Positions 11,010 to 21,100 of a DNA stretch of 64,000 nucleotides are shown one piece after another. Numbering within the stretch: the first letter of the stretch is position 1; the number at the start of each line of letters is the position of its first letter. The notes under the pieces were generated by a model, which made no database searches, had not been told where the DNA came from, and was given only the letters and a program-made list of their open reading frames with translations. Position numbers and translations under genes: made by a program. The stretch comes from Micropterus salmoides (Eukaryota > Chordata > Actinopteri > Centrarchiformes > Centrarchidae), in contig NW_024040040.1 in assembly GCF_014851395.1 (NCBI RefSeq), positions 9,734,711 through 9,798,710 of the forward strand. Reading direction: 5' to 3'.

Positions 11010-13905
11010 AACAATAGGAGAGTTAAATGTGGACTCTTAAACATCAGATCTCTCTCTTCTAAAGGTGTACTAGTAAATGAACTAATATCAGATTATGATA
11101 TTGATTTATTTGGTCTTACTGAAACCTGGCTGGGTGATGGAGAATATGTTAGCCTAAATGAATCCACCCCTCCCAGTCATATTAATACTCACATTCCTCG
11201 AGGCACAGGCCGAGGAGGTGGAGTTGCAGCTATCTTCGACTCTAGCCTATTAATCAGCTCTAAACCTAAACTAAACTATAACTCATTTGAAAGTCTTGTT
11301 CTTAGTCTTTCGCACCCAAGTTGGAAATCACTGCAACCAATTCTTTTTGTTATAGTGTACCGAGCACCTGGCCCGTATTCTGAATTCTTATCTGAATTTG
11401 CAGAGTTTTTGTCAACTTTAGTCCTTAAAACGGACAAAGTTATTATTGTAGGGGATTTTAATATTCATGTAGATGAGAATGACAGCTTCAGTACTGCGTT
11501 TATCTCTTTGTTAGATTCCATCGGCTTCTCTCAGAGTGTTCATGAACCGACTCACTGTTTTAACCACACCCTTGACCTTGTTTTGGTGTATGGTATTGAA
11601 ATTGAACATTTAGTGGTGTTCCCACAGAATCCCTCTTTATCCGACCACTGTTTGATAACTTTTGAGTTTGTATTGCTGAACTACTCGCCATTGGGCAAAA
11701 ATTTCTATACAAGATGTCTGTCTGATAGTGCTATAGCTAAATTTAAGGATGCGATTCCATCAGCTCTAAATACATTATCTAGTCACAAAGTAACGGAGGA
11801 CTCCTATGCTAATTTCAGTCCCTCCCAAATCGATCATCTTGTTGATAGTGCTGCTGGCTCGCTGCGAATGACACTCGACTCTGTAGCCCCTCTAAAAAAG
11901 AAAATACTAAAACAAAGACGGTTAGCTCCATGGTATAATACTGAAACTCGCAAATTAAAGCAAATATCACGGAAACTTGAGAGGAATTGGCGTTCCACCA
12001 AAGTGGAAAATTCTCGTTTAATTTGGCAAGATAGTCTTAAAACTTATAGGAAGGCCCTCCGTAATGCCAGAGCAGCGTACTACTCGTCATTAATAGAGGA
12101 AAATAGGAACAACCCCAGGTTTCTTTTCAGCACTGTAGCCAGGCTGACAGAGAGTCACAGCTCTATTGAGCCAAGTATTCCCATAGCTCTCAGTAGTTAC
12201 GACTTCATGAGCTTCTTTAATGATAAAATTCTAGCTATTAGAGACAAAATTCACCAAGACCTGCCCTCAACTGGCACCGACTTATCTCTAAACTCAGGAA
12301 CCTTAGAAACAGCTGTAGAACCAGATACATGTTTAGACTGTTTTGCTTCCCTCAATCTTTACCAACTAACTTCAATAATTTCTTCATCTAAACCATCAAC
12401 CTGCCTCTTAGACCCCATCCCGACTAGGCTGCTTAAAGATGTTTTACCCTTAGTCAGCACCTCTATACTAGATATGATCAATCTATCTTTATCAACAGGC
12501 TATGTACCACAGTACTTTAAAGTAGCTGTAATTAAACCTCTTCTGAAAAAGCCCAAACTTGATCCGGATGTTTTATCAACTATAGACCTATATCTAACCT
12601 TCCATTTCTCTCTAAGGTTCTGGAGAAAGCAGTTGCTAAACAGCTGTGTGACTTTCTACAGAGCAATAGTTTATTTGAGGATTTTCAGTCAGGATTTAGA
12701 GCTCATCATAGCACAGAGACAGCACTGGTGAAAATTACTAATGACCTCCTTATTGCATCAGACAAAGGACTTGTCTCTGTACTGGTTTTATTAGATCTTA
12801 GTGCTGCATTTGATACCATTGACCATCAGATCCTATTGCAGAGACTGGAATATTTCATTGGCATTAAAGGAACCGCTCTAAGCTGGTTTAAGTCCTATTT
12901 ATCAGATCGATTTCAGTTTGTACATGTTAACGATGAGTCCTCCATGCACGCCAAAGTTACTCATGGAGTTCCTCAAGGATCTGTCCTTGGACCAATCCTC
13001 TTCACTTTATATATGCTTCCTTTAGGCAATATTATCAGGAAACATTCCATAAGCTTTCATTGTTATGCAGATGATACTCAGTTATATCTATCGATCAAGC
13101 CAGATGAAACTCATCAGTTAGCTAAACTTCAAATGTGCCTTCAGGATGTTAAAACCTGGATGAGCTGTAATTTTCTTATGTTAAACTCAGATAAAACTGA
13201 AGTTATTGTTCTGGGGCCTAAGCACCTCCGTGACGCATTATCTAAAGATATAGTTTCCCTGGATGGCATCGCCTTGGCCTCCAGCACCACTGTGAGGAAT
13301 CTTGGAGTTATCTTTGATCAGGACATGTCGTTTAAGTCCCACATTAAGCAAATTTCAAGGACCGCCTTTTTTCACCTACGTAATATTGCGAAAATCAGGA
13401 ACATCCTGTCTAAAAATGATGCAGAAAAACTAGTCCATGCATTTGTTACTTCTAGGCTGGATTACTGCAATTCCTTATTATCAGGCTGCTCGAAAAAGTC
13501 CATTAAGACTCTTCAGCTGATCCAGAATGCTGCAGCACGTGTTCTGACAGGAACCAGGAAAAGAGATCACATTTCCCTGTTTTAGCTTCTTTGCATTGGC
13601 TTCCAGTAAAATCCAGAATAGAATTTAAAATCATTCTTCTTACCTACAAAGCTCTTAATGGTCAGGCACCATCTTATCTTAAAGAGCTCATAGTACCTTA
13701 CTACCCCACCAGAGCACTGCGCTCCCAGAATGCAGGGTTACTTGTGGTTCCTAGAGTCTCCAAAAGTAGACTAGGAGCCAGAGCGTTCAGCTATCAAGCT
13801 CCTCTCCTGTGGAACCAGGTTCCAGTTTGGGTTCAGGAGGCAGACACCATCTCCACATTTAAGAGTAGGCTTAAGACTTTCCTCTTTGATAAAGCTTATA
13901 GTTAG
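11010..13905 (+). pseudogene. L2 ORF2: endonuclease + reverse transcriptase, two frameshifts
   Basis: The endonuclease starts near 11022 (KCGLLNIRSLSSKG), with LFGLTETWL, the GRGGGVA loop, VGDFNIH and the terminal SDHCL motif near 11640. Reverse transcriptase follows: VAVIKPLLKKP, then after a frameshift near 12572 NYRPISNLPF, DLSAAFDTIDH (12800), GVPQGSVLGP (12970) and the catalytic YADD (13064). A second single-base loss near 13578 breaks the frame before LHWLPVKSRIEFK. The C-terminus ends DKAYS at 13905. Both breaks look like one-base deletions, so the element could retrotranspose only if supplied in trans. Confidence 0.9.
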
Positions 13906-14389
13906 GGCTGGCTCAGGTAGTCCTGAACCATCCCTTAGTTATGCTGCTATAGGCCTAGACTGCCGGGGGATTTCCCATGATGCACTGAGCTCCTCTCTCC
14001 TCTACTTTCTCTCCCTCTGTATGCAACCTTATCCCATTATTGCATGTTACTAACACAACTTCTCCCCTTTCTGGTAGTCTTGTGCTTTCTCGTCCCTCTC
14101 CTCTCTCCTCCTATCACTTCCTGCAGGTTTTCTGGCTCTGGAGCTGTGGAGTCTGGATCTGTGGCTGCGGGTCGCCTGCTGCCCCCGTGTTCCTGCTCGA
14201 CACCCTCTACTGCAGCGACTGTTGTCGCTGGTCTTATTGTTATTATAATCATTAACATTACGATGGTTACCATTAACACTATTATAAATATCTGTACCAT
14301 TTTTCATTTAGTTATAGCAACATTACCTTCGCTGTCTGTACCTCTGTGTGTATATTGTGTAGGCTGCCTCCCTCCCCTCTCTCTCTCCT

Positions 14390-14396
14390 TACATCC

Positions 14397-14436
<40 letters not shown>

Positions 14437-14444
14437 TTCACTCT

Positions 14445-14479
<35 letters not shown>

Positions 14480-14480
14480 C
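14390..14480. repeat. (CT)n tract in L2 3' UTR
   Basis: Interrupted CTCTCT array with occasional TTT, inside the L2 3' UTR. It produces spurious open frames on both strands. Confidence 0.9.
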
Positions 14481-15127
14481 CCCAACCGGTCGAGGCAGAT
14501 GGCCGCCCACCCTGAGCCATGGTTCTGCTCGAGGTTTCTGCCTCTTAAAAGGAAGTTTTTCCTTGCCTCTGTCGCCTAGTGCTTGCTCTTGGTGGGAACT
14601 GTTGGGCTTCTGTAAATATCATCACAGAGTACGGTCTAGACCTGCTCTTTTATGAAAAGCGCTGTGAGATAACTGTTGTTGTGATTTGGCGCTATATAAA
14701 TAAAATTGAATTGAATTGAATTGAATTATTTTCATTTTTAAATCTCCATGAACATATTGATAAGATCACTTTAAAGTATGTCAACGTCGGACATCGCTAT
14801 AAAACAAATTGAAAGGTCACTTAATAAACGCCCCCTATATGAGCCAGCTCCGAAATCGCCTGAGCCAGGAAGGCAATGCGAAATAAAACTTTACATTAGG
14901 AAAGAGGGGGGGACAAAACATAGATTTTGAAATGAAATGTTTATAATGCCTCCTATGCCTATCAGGTGATTAACCTCACCACAAATCCACACAAGTTAAT
15001 TTCAGCGCCTCTGATAAAGTGCAGCTCACAGCCGCTTCAGGTGGAGCTGAGAGGACAGAAACAGAGCTACAGCTGGATCATCTTATTCTCCCGCTAATAA
15101 ATAATAAATGAAATAAAAATAAATAAT

Positions 15128-15131
<4 letters not shown>

Positions 15132-15191
<60 letters not shown>

Positions 15192-15206
15192 CGCTCGCTC
15201 GCTCCC
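15132..15206. repeat. (CT)n then (CGCT)n microsatellite
   Basis: A long uninterrupted CT array grades into four CGCT units, within the hAT-like insertion and to the right of the L2. Confidence 0.95.
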
Positions 15207-15284
15207 GCACCCTCAAGTTCAATTTTCGCCCTTTTGTTGTTTGTTTTTAAAAAACCCTTCTGAGATCCGGGGTATGGGCTCATC

Positions 15285-15684
15285 TCTGTACTTCTTTGCA
15301 AATTTCAATCTGGCCTTCCGATTCTTCCTGCTGATGAGTGGTTTGCATCTTGTGGTGTGGCCTCTTTCTGCTCTCTGAGTCTTCTTCCAACAGTGGATTG
15401 TGATACCTTCACCCTGCACTGTGGAGGTCGCTGGTGATGTCACTTACTGATGTTTTGGGGGTTTTCTTCACAGCTCTCACGATATTTCTTTCATCAGCTA
15501 CTGTTGTTTTCCTTGGTCGACGTCTGTTGCTCAGTACACCAGTAGTTTCTTTCTTTTTCAGGATATTCCGAATTGTTGTGCTTGCTATGCCCAATGTTTG
15601 TCCAATTGTCCAATTCAATTTTCCTTCTTTTCTCAGCTTGGCAATGGCTTGCTTTTCTCCCATAGACAGCTCTCTGGTCTTCAT
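15285..15684 (-). pseudogene. Tc1 transposase, N-terminal piece
   Basis: From the ATG at 15684 the minus strand reads MKTRELSMGEKQAIAKLRKE and continues through the paired-like helix-turn-helix DNA-binding region with the GRPR-like RRRPRKTT hinge, then toward SRKNRKARLKFAKKYRDEP, where the nested insertion interrupts it at 15284. A frame change is needed near 15415. The C-terminal half is at 9440-10026. Confidence 0.85.
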
Positions 15685-16479
15685 GTAGGTTTATCCTCTT
15701 TAACAGGAAATGCAGTCTTTATAGGTTTGAACCAAGGATGAAAACTTAGACTAGTCATGCAGAGCTATTTAATGTTTGGACAATCAACCTAAAAGGCAAC
15801 ACCTGGGCAACAAGAGACATGTCAGTCACATGTTCCAGTAGTTTTGGTAGTAGGGTGGTATGTCCTGAGTTGTTTAACACATCTAGATGTGAATGCCAAG
15901 AAATAAAAGCTGAAATTCTGAACTTTTGTCTCATACTCATCTTTTGACCCACATGTCTTCAGTGAACAACAAAACAAAGAAATTTGCCTTACCGTTCTAA
16001 TACTTTTGGAGGAGACTGTATATTCTTATTGTAAATACATATTCTCCTTTGTAGCTGAACAACTATCATACAAGGGTTTGTCTGTACAGCAATGATATCC
16101 CAGGTCTCATTAACTTAAGACAGAATGATTATAAATTACACAGTACTATGTCTCATGTGAGTTTATTAAGTCTTTCTGTTTCTGAGGCTATATACTACCA
16201 GGCAGTCCTTAAATAAATATCATTTGCACTGCGTCATTTCTTGGCCATGATCAGCATTGACATCACAGCAGTTCACTGCAAATAAGAGTCCTGTTGAATC
16301 TAAACCCGGGAGAAAAAAATGAGCAGGAATGGATGCAATGAAAAGTTAGTTGAGAAACACAAAATGTCGTACTGGAAAGGTAGATAACAGTCAAGAAAGA
16401 AACTTACTGAGAAGTTTCAAGTCAAACCATCTGACCCTTATTAAAAAAGAAACACATGACCTAGAGTATAGGCAAATAT

Positions 16480-16680
16480 ACACATATAAAAACGTGTCAC
16501 AGACCATCTGAAAGATATAAAGTAATCAAGGCTCTCAGCTCAGATTAAACATTAACCTGAACAATGACGGTGTTTGGGGCTGCTGGCAGTCTGTGGCTGA
16601 GGCAAAGGTCTTCTAAAAGCTTCTACCATCCTGAAGTCAGTGTTCGTTGCAAACAAGGAGTTGCCTTTCACAAAGTGACA
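16480..16680 (+). promoter_or_regulatory. cpo first-copy promoter region (TATA-less at the paralogous site)
   Basis: This aligns with the second-copy promoter (33380-33602), but the TATAAAAG seen there at 33534 reads TCTAAAAG here (16612-16619, two bases shorter), and the 21 bp just upstream carrying a GATA motif are missing after 16609. An ATATAAAAA at 16483-16491, present in both copies, could serve instead. Which state is ancestral cannot be told from this window. Confidence 0.45.
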
Positions 16681-18085
16681 ATGCTCAACTCTGTGGGACT
16701 GAACCTTGTGGTGCTGCTTTCAGCAATGCGAGCAGCCACAGTAGAGAGGTGAGTTTTATTCATAAAATCACACACTGACGGCTTGTGTCAAATACCGTTT
16801 CTCAGAAGGTAAACACAACATGGCTAGGGACATTACTGTGGAAGCAATCTGTTACCTTTGAATCCAAATCCTTACAATAGTTCTCAGAAAGAGCATTCAC
16901 TTTACTGACTAAAATATGAAAATATTCCCAAAGAAATTGCAAAACAGCCCATATGAGAGTGTTTATATATTATATATTTTTGTTATTATTGATGCATCCA
17001 ACCGAATCATCACTGGAAAAGTTCCACATTTGTGGGCCAGGGAGCAGTGAGCTCCTTATTTCTAGTGGCTGTGAAGTAGCCCCACAAGCAATATTTTTTT
17101 ACCTTTGGACAGAGCCACGCTAGCTATTTCCCCCTGCTCCCAGTCAGGCTAAGCTAAGCCAGCCATCTCCTAGTGGTATCTGTAGTATCAATCTTCTCAT
17201 CTAAATCTCGGCAAGTGGATGGAAGCAGCATTTTGACGATGAAGCTGGTCAAGGTGGAGCTCCTTCTACTGCATACTTGAATAAACGCGTAAAACCATTT
17301 GTGGCTCCATAGGGAGCTGTATGAAGTCTTTCAGGGGGCATTACGGAGGAATTTTGTTGGCTCTGTGGTGGCATCAGCCACCTTCTACGGAGTGGTCTGC
17401 TTGGGCAGTGGCATTGCAGTGGCAGATAGGAGGAGACTTGACAGGCTGATTAGGGAATCCAGCTCTGTTCTTGGATATGCCCCCATGACAGCATGGAGGG
17501 GGTGGGAGATATAAGGATAGTTGCTAAGATCCTCCATGATGGAGAACCCTTCCCAGCCCATGCAGGTTGTCCTGAGGAGACTGAGCCGCTCCTTTAGTGA
17601 CATGCTGCTTCAAAGAGAGATACCGCATGTCTTTTCATTCCTGGTTCTGTCAGACTTTACAATCAGTCCTGCTCCCAGTAGACTACATGGACAAAACACA
17701 CACACAGACTGATAATCTGTGCAATACTGTAGATACAGCTATTTACTAGTCATTCTCTTATATTAATATATTCTTAGATTTATTCGTTGTTTGTTTATCT
17801 TTAGAGTGTCTTTTGTACTTTTTACACTGCCTTGCTGCTGTTTCTGTAACATTGGGAATTTCCCCGTTGAAGTAAATTGAATTTAAATGAATTTCTTTAA
17901 TTTTATTAAGGATGAGGAGACATACAACACAATATTACTGAGGTAGGACACAGTTCAGAAAACCACTGGTTCTCATGTGTCTCATGTATTTTGGTGTGTG
18001 CAACAGAGTGGAGTATGACTACTACAAATACCATCCAATGCCGGAGGTGAGAAGGCCCGATCACTGCTCTCGCACATGTTACTTT

Positions 18086-18124
<39 letters not shown>

Positions 18125-21100
18125 TGATGTGTGATGTTGCTCCACCCTACAGATCACCAACTGGATGAATCAGACTGCGAAGGATCACCCTGATCTTGTG
18201 ACCATAGTGGACTATGGAAAGACCTATGAGAAGAGGACTATTAGCTTGCTCAAGGTAAAACAAATTTCTAAGATTTCTGATCAGATACCAGAAGCATACT
18301 GGAGAATATTGTTTGTGTTTATATGATCCAGCAGCCAAATAAGAAGCTCAATGAATTTGTCTTCCAGATTGGCCTGAATACTGGAAAGAAAAAGAAAGCT
18401 ATCTGGATGGACTGTGGGATCCACGCCAGGGAATGGATCGCCCCGGCCTTCTGTCAGTACTTTGTCAGACAGGTGAAAGACATCTGATCTATTAATTATT
18501 AGTTATTATTTTTTCTGTGATGAGGGTTAAACTTCATATTTAAAGGGGACAATAAGTTCATGTCTTCCACAATATCTGTCTGACCCTGATTTTTTTGTTT
18601 CTCCCTCAACTTAGATCCTGCAAACATACAAAACAGACCCAAAAATGGAAGAGATGATGAAGAACATGGACTTCTACGTCACCCCTGTGCTCAACATGGA
18701 CGGCTACATCTACACCTGGAAGGACAACACAGTCAGTACTTGTATTTGATGGATATTTACCAAAATTACTTCCTGAGTTGTGCATCAAGCTCTCAAACTA
18801 CTGGGGAGCGGGATATGAGAGAATAATGGTCCATTAAAGCGATGGCAGTGAAGTTTAAATGAGTCACAGTTCAATCAGCGAATCAATTGCTTTCTGATGA
18901 TCAACATGGCCCAAGTACAAAATCATTTCATTTTCTAAATAAGATGAATGGAGAAATAACATCAAACAGCAATCCAAGGCAGCATTTAGTTATGTACAAA
19001 AACGTTAAGTGCTGTTTAATTCTCAGAAACGGCTGATTTCACTGACTGACCATTTTGGCCTGTTTAGACTCGACTGTGGAGGAAGAACAGGTCACCAGGA
19101 CCTTCAGACTGTTACGGCACTGATCTCAACCGCAACTTTGACGCCAACTGGGGCAGTGAGTCTTGTTGTGCTTCTCCCTCTACATATTTATACAGCTTGT
19201 TGCTCTGATAACCATGGATTAGTGAATATCACACCAAGGTGTTCTTGAAGCTTGAAGCACAACACAATTTGTTTTAAAAGCACTTAGGCTCAGTGAATGA
19301 ATGTGCGTGAATGGTGAATGCAGATGTAGTGTAAAAGTGCTTTGGAGTGGTCGAAAAGACTAGATAGACGCTATACAATTACGGAGCATTTAGCAAGTTG
19401 GCTATATAATTTAAATGATGTCACCATCAGCGTGTTTCTGCTGCCCCCAAATGGCCAGAAATCAGTTAATGCAGCTTTAAACATAAATGTTTTGTGTACA
19501 TTTATATTGACGTTGCCTCGTGGAACTTGTGAAGCTGAAGCTTTTACATGTGAAACGGTGAACTTGCTCAGCCTGTGCGATGGGAAGAAGTGGAGTCACT
19601 TCTACATTTTTGGCTGCTTTCACAGCAATAGGGGTATCATCTAACTGCTGCTCAAACTTCTACGGCGGGAGAGAACCTTTGTCTGAGCCCGAGGCCCAGG
19701 CCGTAACTTATTTTGTAGGAAGCCGGAAGGAGGACTTCCTGTGTTTCCTCACTATCCACTCCTACAGCCAGATGCTCTTGATTCCCTTTGGACACCCAAA
19801 CTTCACCGCTGACAACTACGAAGAGCTGGTACTTACATCTACAAACACATAATATTCTACATAATATTGCATAGCTATTCAGGACAAACAGTGTCAGTGT
19901 GTCTTTAAAGACTGATTATGATTTTCACTGCATGTTCCTACTTTGATAAAGACAATACTTTGCATATTGTCATAGAAACTGAGGTTATGCAGCTCAAAAC
20001 AACCCACAGTAAATGTGACCCAGGAATTAAAAACCATATCTGTGTTTGATTCTCTTTTATATAGAGTTATATTTTAACTATTTTAGCAGAGCAGGAAGAA
20101 GAATACTATGGTTGAATTGGTCCAAAATCTGTTATATCTGGATTAGAGCAAGACGACTAAATTAGCCAGGACAATATGTCAGCTGATACTTGATAATTGC
20201 AAATACACCGATATTGGTGTAAATATAATATTAATAATTAATATTATAATTAATATATATATAATAAAACACCACATCCATGTGCATAAATGGAAAGCCA
20301 AGGCAGAGAGCAGCATTAAAGGGTACAGAACTGAGCATTAATACAGCTTGCAGGGGAAGCAGCAATGGCAGGCAGGCTGTAGCAGCTTAAATAAGGCGCC
20401 ATGTATGTAATTTGCCAGTGAATGCTAAAAGACGATTCAGCTGAGCTGTCCGCTAAAGTGACTGGCTTTAGGATGGCTGCTGTCAGCTGACACTACCCCC
20501 CCATCATCAACATATGACAGATAGTGTGTTTTCTGACTGGATACACAACACTAACTATCAAAATCAGAATAACAAGCGAGTTTATTAGGTACATTTTCAC
20601 ATACAAGGAATTTGCCTCAGCATGTATTGGTGCTTAACAGTACACACAAACATAAATATTGAAATATAAATATAAAAAAAGTAAAGAGATCAAAAAGTTT
20701 ACAAAATAATACTGAAAATTCAAATACCTACAATATGTATGCACACAGAACTGATGTGGATGCTAAAAACTGGTGATCCGCAGCTTCAAATGAAGTACGA
20801 AAGATACATTTGCTTGTTCTGTTGTCAAAACTGTAATTTGCTGAACACAATATTGCTTTCATTCCATTGTGTTTTATGCCCATTAGGCTTTACTAATAGA
20901 AAAAATAAGGTTTTGTGCTCTCTGGATCTCTGCTCATTTCAGTGATTGTATGACAAATGCTAATGTCTGGATCCTCAGATGGAGGTGGGTTTGGCTGCAG
21001 CAGACGCCATTAGGGGGATCCACGGGAAGAATTACACTGTAGGAACCTCAGCGAAAGTATTGTGTAAGTCTGCACAATACCGCTATTCATACAAGATATT

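Larger units (their letters stand above)
10750..14727 (+). mobile_element. L2-type LINE, near full length
   Basis: The 5' part has two tandem monomers of about 65 bp (from about 10772 and 10840, both with GTCGCAGTYTAACACACTTC). ORF2 follows at 11010-13905. The 3' UTR (13906-14710) contains a long CT microsatellite and ends in the conserved fish L2 tail, GGCGCTATATAAATAAA followed by (TTGAA)n. An ORF1 is not evident, so it may be 5'-truncated. Two single-base frameshifts disable ORF2. Confidence 0.85.
10019..15284. mobile_element. hAT-like insertion inside the Tc1, itself carrying an L2
   Basis: GGCTCATC occurs at 10019-10026 and 15277-15284. Both copies sit at the same codon of the surrounding Tc1 transposase (encoding DEP), so removing one copy plus the sequence between restores collinearity. 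An 8-bp duplication is typical of hAT transposons. The inserted DNA begins CAGGGGCGTTTTTAGGATCTT, a hAT-like terminus; the opposite end (reversed) begins CATACCCCGGATCTC, so inverted-repeat similarity is weak. No transposase is visible, so it is non-autonomous. It was later invaded by the L2 at about 10750-14727. Confidence 0.65.
9266..16018 (-). mobile_element. Tc1-like transposon, split by a nested insertion
   Basis: The ends are inverted repeats of more than 90 bp: CAGTCCCCTCCAAAAGTATT at 9266 and, reversed, CAGTCTCCTCCAAAAGTATT ending at 16018. TA flanks both sides (9264-9265, 16019-16020). The second duplication copy has an unoccupied version of this site near 32970. Without the 5.26-kb insertion at 10027-15284 the element is about 1.5 kb, the normal Tc1 length. 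The transposase lies on the minus strand in two pieces and is degenerate. Confidence 0.9.

Noticed and set aside
14304..14510. Open frames rich in Arg-Glu or Leu-Ser over CT repeats (also 2332-2553, 15083-15301)
   Set aside because: They are translations of (CT)n microsatellites, with no splice sites, domains or conserved starts.
16483..16491. ATATAAAAA as the cpo TATA box
   Set aside because: Present in both copies, but about 190 bp before the ATG; the TATAAAAG at 33534 in the second copy is better placed. Kept only as a possible alternative for the first copy.
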